64,000 nucleotides of DNA from NCBI GenBank assembly GCA_964344685.1, contig CAYFOK010000001.1, positions 420,960-484,959 of the forward strand. The letters are read 5' to 3'. This DNA is from Scalindua sp964344685. Its GTDB lineage: Bacteria > Planctomycetota > Brocadiia > Brocadiales > Scalinduaceae. Positions 61,190 to 64,000 of the stretch are shown piece by piece. A program made the translations under genes and the position numbers. Below the pieces are notes generated by a model. It searched no databases. It worked only from the letters and a program-made list of their open reading frames with translations, and was not told the DNA's origin. Position 1 is the stretch's first letter. Each line of letters begins with the position of its first letter.

Positions 61190-62296
61190 ATGAATAATAA
61201 GCTTTTACCGGTTTCTACTGCTATCGTCGCGTCTCTCTTTGTTTTCATTCTATTCTGGTTTATTGACCGATCAGAAATGAAACAGCATAAGGCTTTGAAC
61301 CGGCTTAAGGTACTTCATGAGTTGAGTATTATAAGAGCGAATCTGGAAAGCGGTTTGAACTCAAGATTATTCCTTGTGTCCGGTTTGATTGCTTACACTA
61401 CTCTGAACCATGAAATAGATATAGATGAATTTCACTCTTTGGCCGGAGCCCTGGTTGAAGGTTACACCGGTGTCAGGAGTATACAATTGGCTAAAGATTC
61501 GGTAGTCAGTCATATACATCCATTGTCCGGGAATGAAAAGGCAATTGGGTTGAAATTATTAGAGCATCCACAACAGAGATTTGCTGTTGAAAGGGCGATA
61601 AGTACAAAAAAGACAGTTGTGGCTGGACCTGTTAATCTGGTGCAGGGAGGCAAAGCCTTTATCAGTCGTACACCGATATTCATTCCATCTGATGCGGAAG
61701 ACAAAGGAGATTCCAAATATTGGGGATTAGCAACTATTCTCATTACTCCTGATGTTTTGTTTAAAGAATCAGGGCTGCTGGAATTCAACGGTAATATTCA
61801 ATGTGCAATTCGAGGGGTGGACGGGTTAGGAGCTGAAGGAGAAATATTTCTGGGTAATAAGACGGTTTTTGAATCTGCACCTGTCTTTTTAGATGTTACT
61901 TTGCCGAACGGGTCATGGCAGCTGGCGGCAATTCCACTTGGAGGGTGGTCGAAGGTAGTTTTGGTTTCGTGGGAGATAAGGATTATTGGAGGACTAACAG
62001 GGATTTCTGTTGGTTTCCTGGTGTTCTTCTTTGCAAGAAATAGAATTCGCCTGGGTATGGAGAAACATAAGCTTCAGATTGCCCTGGATGATGTTAAGAA
62101 ACTAAGCGGCTTATTTCCGATCTGTGCCAGTTGTAAAAAGATACGTGATGACCAGGGCTATTGGAATCAAATCGAAGAATACATTCGTGATCATTCTGAA
62201 GCAGAATTTACTCATAGCATCTGTCCTGAATGCACTAATAAGCTTTACCCTGATAAGATAAATAAAAAGATCAATGAAGAGAATGGAGAATCTTAA
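61190..62296 (+). CDS. CHASE-domain membrane sensor with CASCKK zinc tail
   Basis: A 368-residue protein. A signal-anchor helix (residues 10-25), then an outer CHASE domain with the hallmark HPLSGNEKAIGLKLLEH, then a second helix (about 263-283) and a cytoplasmic tail. The tail LSGLFPICASCKKIRDDQGY, WNQIEEYIRDHSEAEF and ICPECTNKLYP is a four-cysteine zinc-ribbon-like module found at the ends of many response regulators and sensors. No kinase or cyclase domain is present, so it must signal through a partner. It starts 4 bases after the GT2 gene. Confidence 0.87.
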   Translation: MNNKLLPVSTAIVASLFVFILFWFIDRSEMKQHKALNRLKVLHELSIIRANLESGLNSRLFLVSGLIAYTTLNHEIDIDEFHSLAGALVEGYTGVRSIQLAKDSVVSHIHPLSGNEKAIGLKLLEHPQQRFAVERAISTKKTVVAGPVNLVQGGKAFISRTPIFIPSDAEDKGDSKYWGLATILITPDVLFKESGLLEFNGNIQCAIRGVDGLGAEGEIFLGNKTVFESAPVFLDVTLPNGSWQLAAIPLGGWSKVVLVSWEIRIIGGLTGISVGFLVFFFARNRIRLGMEKHKLQIALDDVKKLSGLFPICASCKKIRDDQGYWNQIEEYIRDHSEAEFTHSICPECTNKLYPDKINKKINEENGES

Positions 62297-62570
62297 GAAA
62301 TTACTTGTTGCAAAGGTTGTCTTCCTGTTTTTAGCAGCCTTCATTGCAGTTTCCGGACTTTCAGCCGACTCTGTTGTTAAGGTTACACTGCTTCATCTCA
62401 ATGATGTTTATGAAATAGACCCTGTTAGTGGAGGTATTCAGGGTGGCCTTGCACATGTTGCAACCTTGAAGAAGCAGCTTCTCAAGGCAAATCCGAATAC
62501 TTATGCCATACATGCCGGAGATTTTTTCAGTCCCCCCGGCATTGGGAACAGCGCCTTTTTCCAAAAATAG
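62274..62570 (+). pseudogene. Truncated 5'-nucleotidase/UshA-like phosphoesterase
   Basis: A 98-residue frame with signal peptide (VVFLFLAAFIAVSGLSA) and the first motif of exported 5'-nucleotidases: TLLHLNDVYEIDPVSGGIQG and IHAGDFFSPPG. It stops right after the first metal motif, where the family normally continues for 400 or more residues. No continuation is visible in other frames before the next gene, so the rest is lost. It overlaps the sensor gene by 23 bases. Confidence 0.78.
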
Positions 62571-62694
62571 TTTGAATTATATCAGAATTGGCATATTTAA
62601 TGCTTGAACGTTATAATACATCAGTTAAGTATCAGAATACTGAAAAAAAGTTCGGGTTATTTTTTTAACTATTTGTTTGAAAGGGAAAAACTAG

Positions 62695-63174
62695 ATGAAA
62701 TGTAAGAGTTATTTTTTATTGATTCCAGTATGCCTATTGTCTGTAATACTACTTTACAATTTATCAGCTTTTAGTGTAAGTGCTGATGAAGAGGCTAGTC
62801 AATACGGTCAGGAAGTGAGTGAATTAAACGAGCGACAAAAAGAGGAGATGAAGGAACTTAAGGAAAAGCATAAAAAGGAAGTAAAAGAGCTCAAAAACAG
62901 ACACAAGGAAGAAAAAAAGGCTTTTATTGCAGAATGGAAAGATGTAGGCGGTAAAGAAAGAGGTGAAAGTAGTAGTGATGATAGCAGCGGTGAAGGAAAG
63001 GTGAAAGGCAAGGACAAAGATAAGGACAAAGGTAAGGGCAAAGACAAGGACAAAGACAAAGGTAAGGGTAAAGACAAGGACAAAGGTAAGGGTAAAGACA
63101 AGGGCAAAGGTAAGAGTAAGGATAAAGATAAGAAGAAAAAAAAGAAAAAGAATTCAGGAAGCGATGATGATTAA
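62695..63174 (+). CDS. Secreted Lys/Asp/Gly-repeat protein
   Basis: A 159-residue protein: signal peptide (LLIPVCLLSVILLYNLSAFS), a coiled-coil stretch (ERQKEEMKELKEKHKKEVKE), then from about residue 100 a low-complexity region of alternating Lys with Asp or Gly (KGKDKDKDKGKGKDKDKDKG) and an acidic end. The mature protein would be highly charged and probably unstructured; it may bind polyanions or surfaces. AAAGGGAAAAACTAG precedes the ATG, and a strong terminator follows. No family assigned. Confidence 0.7.
   Translation: MKCKSYFLLIPVCLLSVILLYNLSAFSVSADEEASQYGQEVSELNERQKEEMKELKEKHKKEVKELKNRHKEEKKAFIAEWKDVGGKERGESSSDDSSGEGKVKGKDKDKDKGKGKDKDKDKGKGKDKDKGKGKDKGKGKSKDKDKKKKKKKNSGSDDD
63007..63147 (+). 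repeat. Hexanucleotide-based tandem repeat within a gene
   Basis: Units of the type AAGGAC, AAAGAC, AAAGGT and AAGGGY follow each other in longer blocks such as AAAGACAAGGACAAAGGTAA. In-frame gain or loss of units would change the length of the charged tail without frameshift. Confidence 0.7.
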
Positions 63175-63239
63175 CAGGTTTTCGGCTTTTGGCTGGGGAT
63201 TGTTAATCAGTAAAGTTGTTTTCTGTTAGTTGTACAATG

Positions 63240-63279
63240 GAGTGCAGGTGTTTGATATATCACCTGCACTCTTTTTTTT
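63240..63279 (+). terminator. Strong rho-independent terminator
   Basis: GAGTGCAGGTG pairs perfectly over 11 bases with CACCTGCACTC across a 10-base loop (TTTGATATAT) and is followed directly by eight T. It ends transcription of the Lys/Asp/Gly-repeat gene. Confidence 0.93.
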
Positions 63280-63359
63280 AGAGTTGCTGAGTGATAAGCT
63301 GTAAAATGGTTTAGCAATGGTAACAAAATAGGTTCTTTGTTATACAAGAAACACAAAAC

Positions 63360-63998
63360 ATGGGTCTTTATGAAAGGTATCTATTACCGCACATTATAGA
63401 TTTTGGGTGTAGTTCTGAGGCTATACAGGTGCAGCGGGGGAAGGTCGTTCCGCTTGCAGAGGGGCGGGTATTGGAAATTGGTATAGGCTCAGGGCTTAAC
63501 ATTCCGTTTTATAATGTCGGAAAGGTAGACTTCGTCTGGGGGTTGGAACCCTCAGAGGGAATGCGCAGAAAGGCAAAAAAGAATTTAAACCGGTCTACTG
63601 TTGAAGTAAAGTGGCTGGATCTTCCCGGAGAAGAGATACCGTTGGAGAATAACAGCGCTGATACAGTGCTGCTGACCTATACACTGTGTACTATTTCTGA
63701 TTGGTATGCAGCATTAAGGCAGATACATCGTGTTCTAAAGCCCGGTGGTAAGCTGTTATTCTGTGAGCATGGAGCCGCACCTGATAAATCTGTCATTAAA
63801 TGGCAGAACAGGATCAACCCCGTCTGGAAGATAATCAGTGGTGGCTGTCATTTGAACCGGCCAATACCAGAATATATCCATGAGGGCGGCTTCAGTATCA
63901 AAACGATGGAAACCCTATGCCTGCCTAAAACTCCCAGGATTGCCGGTTTTGATAATCATATAGAAGGCACCTCCAATTGCATCTTACATGTATTATAA
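63360..63998 (+). CDS. Class I SAM-dependent methyltransferase
   Basis: A 212-residue methyltransferase. RVLEIGIGSGLNIPFYNVGK is the SAM-binding loop, VWGLEPSEGMRRKAKKNL the acidic second motif, and NNSADTVLLTYTLCTISD plus RVLKPGGKLLFCEHG complete the type-11 fold. These act on small molecules or lipids; the ending HIEGTSNCILHVL resembles UbiE/PMT-like thiol or phospholipid methyltransferases. Complete within the window, stop two bases from its end. Confidence 0.9.
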   Translation: MGLYERYLLPHIIDFGCSSEAIQVQRGKVVPLAEGRVLEIGIGSGLNIPFYNVGKVDFVWGLEPSEGMRRKAKKNLNRSTVEVKWLDLPGEEIPLENNSADTVLLTYTLCTISDWYAALRQIHRVLKPGGKLLFCEHGAAPDKSVIKWQNRINPVWKIISGGCHLNRPIPEYIHEGGFSIKTMETLCLPKTPRIAGFDNHIEGTSNCILHVL

Positions 63999-64000
63999 TG

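Noticed and set aside
62808..63107. A 99-codon minus-strand frame rich in Leu, Ser and Pro
   Set aside because: It is the mirror image of the Lys/Asp/Gly tandem repeat on the plus strand; repeat DNA keeps frames open on both strands.

Overview
The window reads as an AT-rich Gram-negative chromosome segment with no rRNA, tRNA, CRISPR array, transposase or phage genes that I could recognise. The mix of genes suggests an anaerobic or microaerophilic bacterium with lipopolysaccharide: rubrerythrin plus flavodoxin, a two-subunit oxygen-sensitive fumarase, a CooT-type nickel protein, several radical SAM enzymes, and a large LPS/exopolysaccharide block with WaaF-, WaaE- and WaaP-type enzymes. The style of the proteins (GyrA with a Glu-Gln-Val-Val-Tyr-Pro QRDR, CASCKK-type zinc tails, a secreted family often mislabelled 'Maf', short dispersed palindromes) best fits a planctomycete of the anammox order Brocadiales (Scalindua/Kuenenia-like). 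That assignment is inference; no marker gene in the window proves it.

Layout. 0.4-4.1 kb (+): ECF sigma factor, zinc anti-sigma factor, lipoprotein, nucleotide-sugar-type transferase and a DUF3108-like secreted protein. 4.1-8.7 kb (-): a probable operon of TIM-barrel sugar isomerase-like protein, B12-binding radical SAM enzyme, APH-fold kinase and a flippase-like membrane protein. 9-15.3 kb: loosely packed secreted or envelope proteins (a conserved secreted family, a HtrA-like protease with TPRs, an ankyrin protein) separated by long, repeat-bearing spacers. 15.4-21.1 kb (-): housekeeping and redox genes (rsmA, rubrerythrin, flavodoxin, pdxA, ribE, psd). 21.4-29.0 kb: lipoprotein, a JAMM-like secreted protein, a C_GCAxxG_C_C protein, fumarase alpha/beta, a response regulator with a degenerate GGDEF domain, CooT, a small protein with a natural six-histidine tail, and a Tat-exported phosphoesterase. 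29.3-40.7 kb (-): gyrA with a metallo-beta-lactamase hydrolase and a tandem nucleoside-diphosphate-kinase-like protein upstream of it; then dnaE, which overlaps a sigma-54 response regulator, preceded by its membrane histidine kinase.

40.8-61.2 kb is a surface-glycan island: a SPASM radical SAM enzyme, a NodU-type carbamoyltransferase, a minus-strand operon (epimerase, aminotransferase, two glycosyltransferases, a TauE/SafE transporter and a partial duplicate of its N-terminus), a plus-strand operon (a previously missed 50-residue membrane peptide, a dolichol-phosphate-mannose-synthase-like enzyme, a GT39-like transferase, three more glycosyltransferases, heptosyltransferase), and a double-domain WaaP-type LPS kinase plus rhamnosyltransferase-like GT2. 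The window closes with a CHASE-domain sensor carrying a CASCKK zinc tail, a truncated 5'-nucleotidase, a Lys/Asp/Gly-repeat secreted protein with a strong terminator, and a methyltransferase.

Most notable observations: a palindromic intergenic repeat inserted in frame inside the LPS kinase; the radical SAM/TIM-barrel/kinase/flippase cassette; CooT beside a natural His6-tailed protein; a two-component system overlapping dnaE; a double NDK protein with one site lost; a partial tandem duplication of a transporter N-terminus; and shared upstream elements and structured repeats in the spacers. I did not find one clear, wholly new multi-gene system; the 4.1-8.7 kb cassette is the best candidate.
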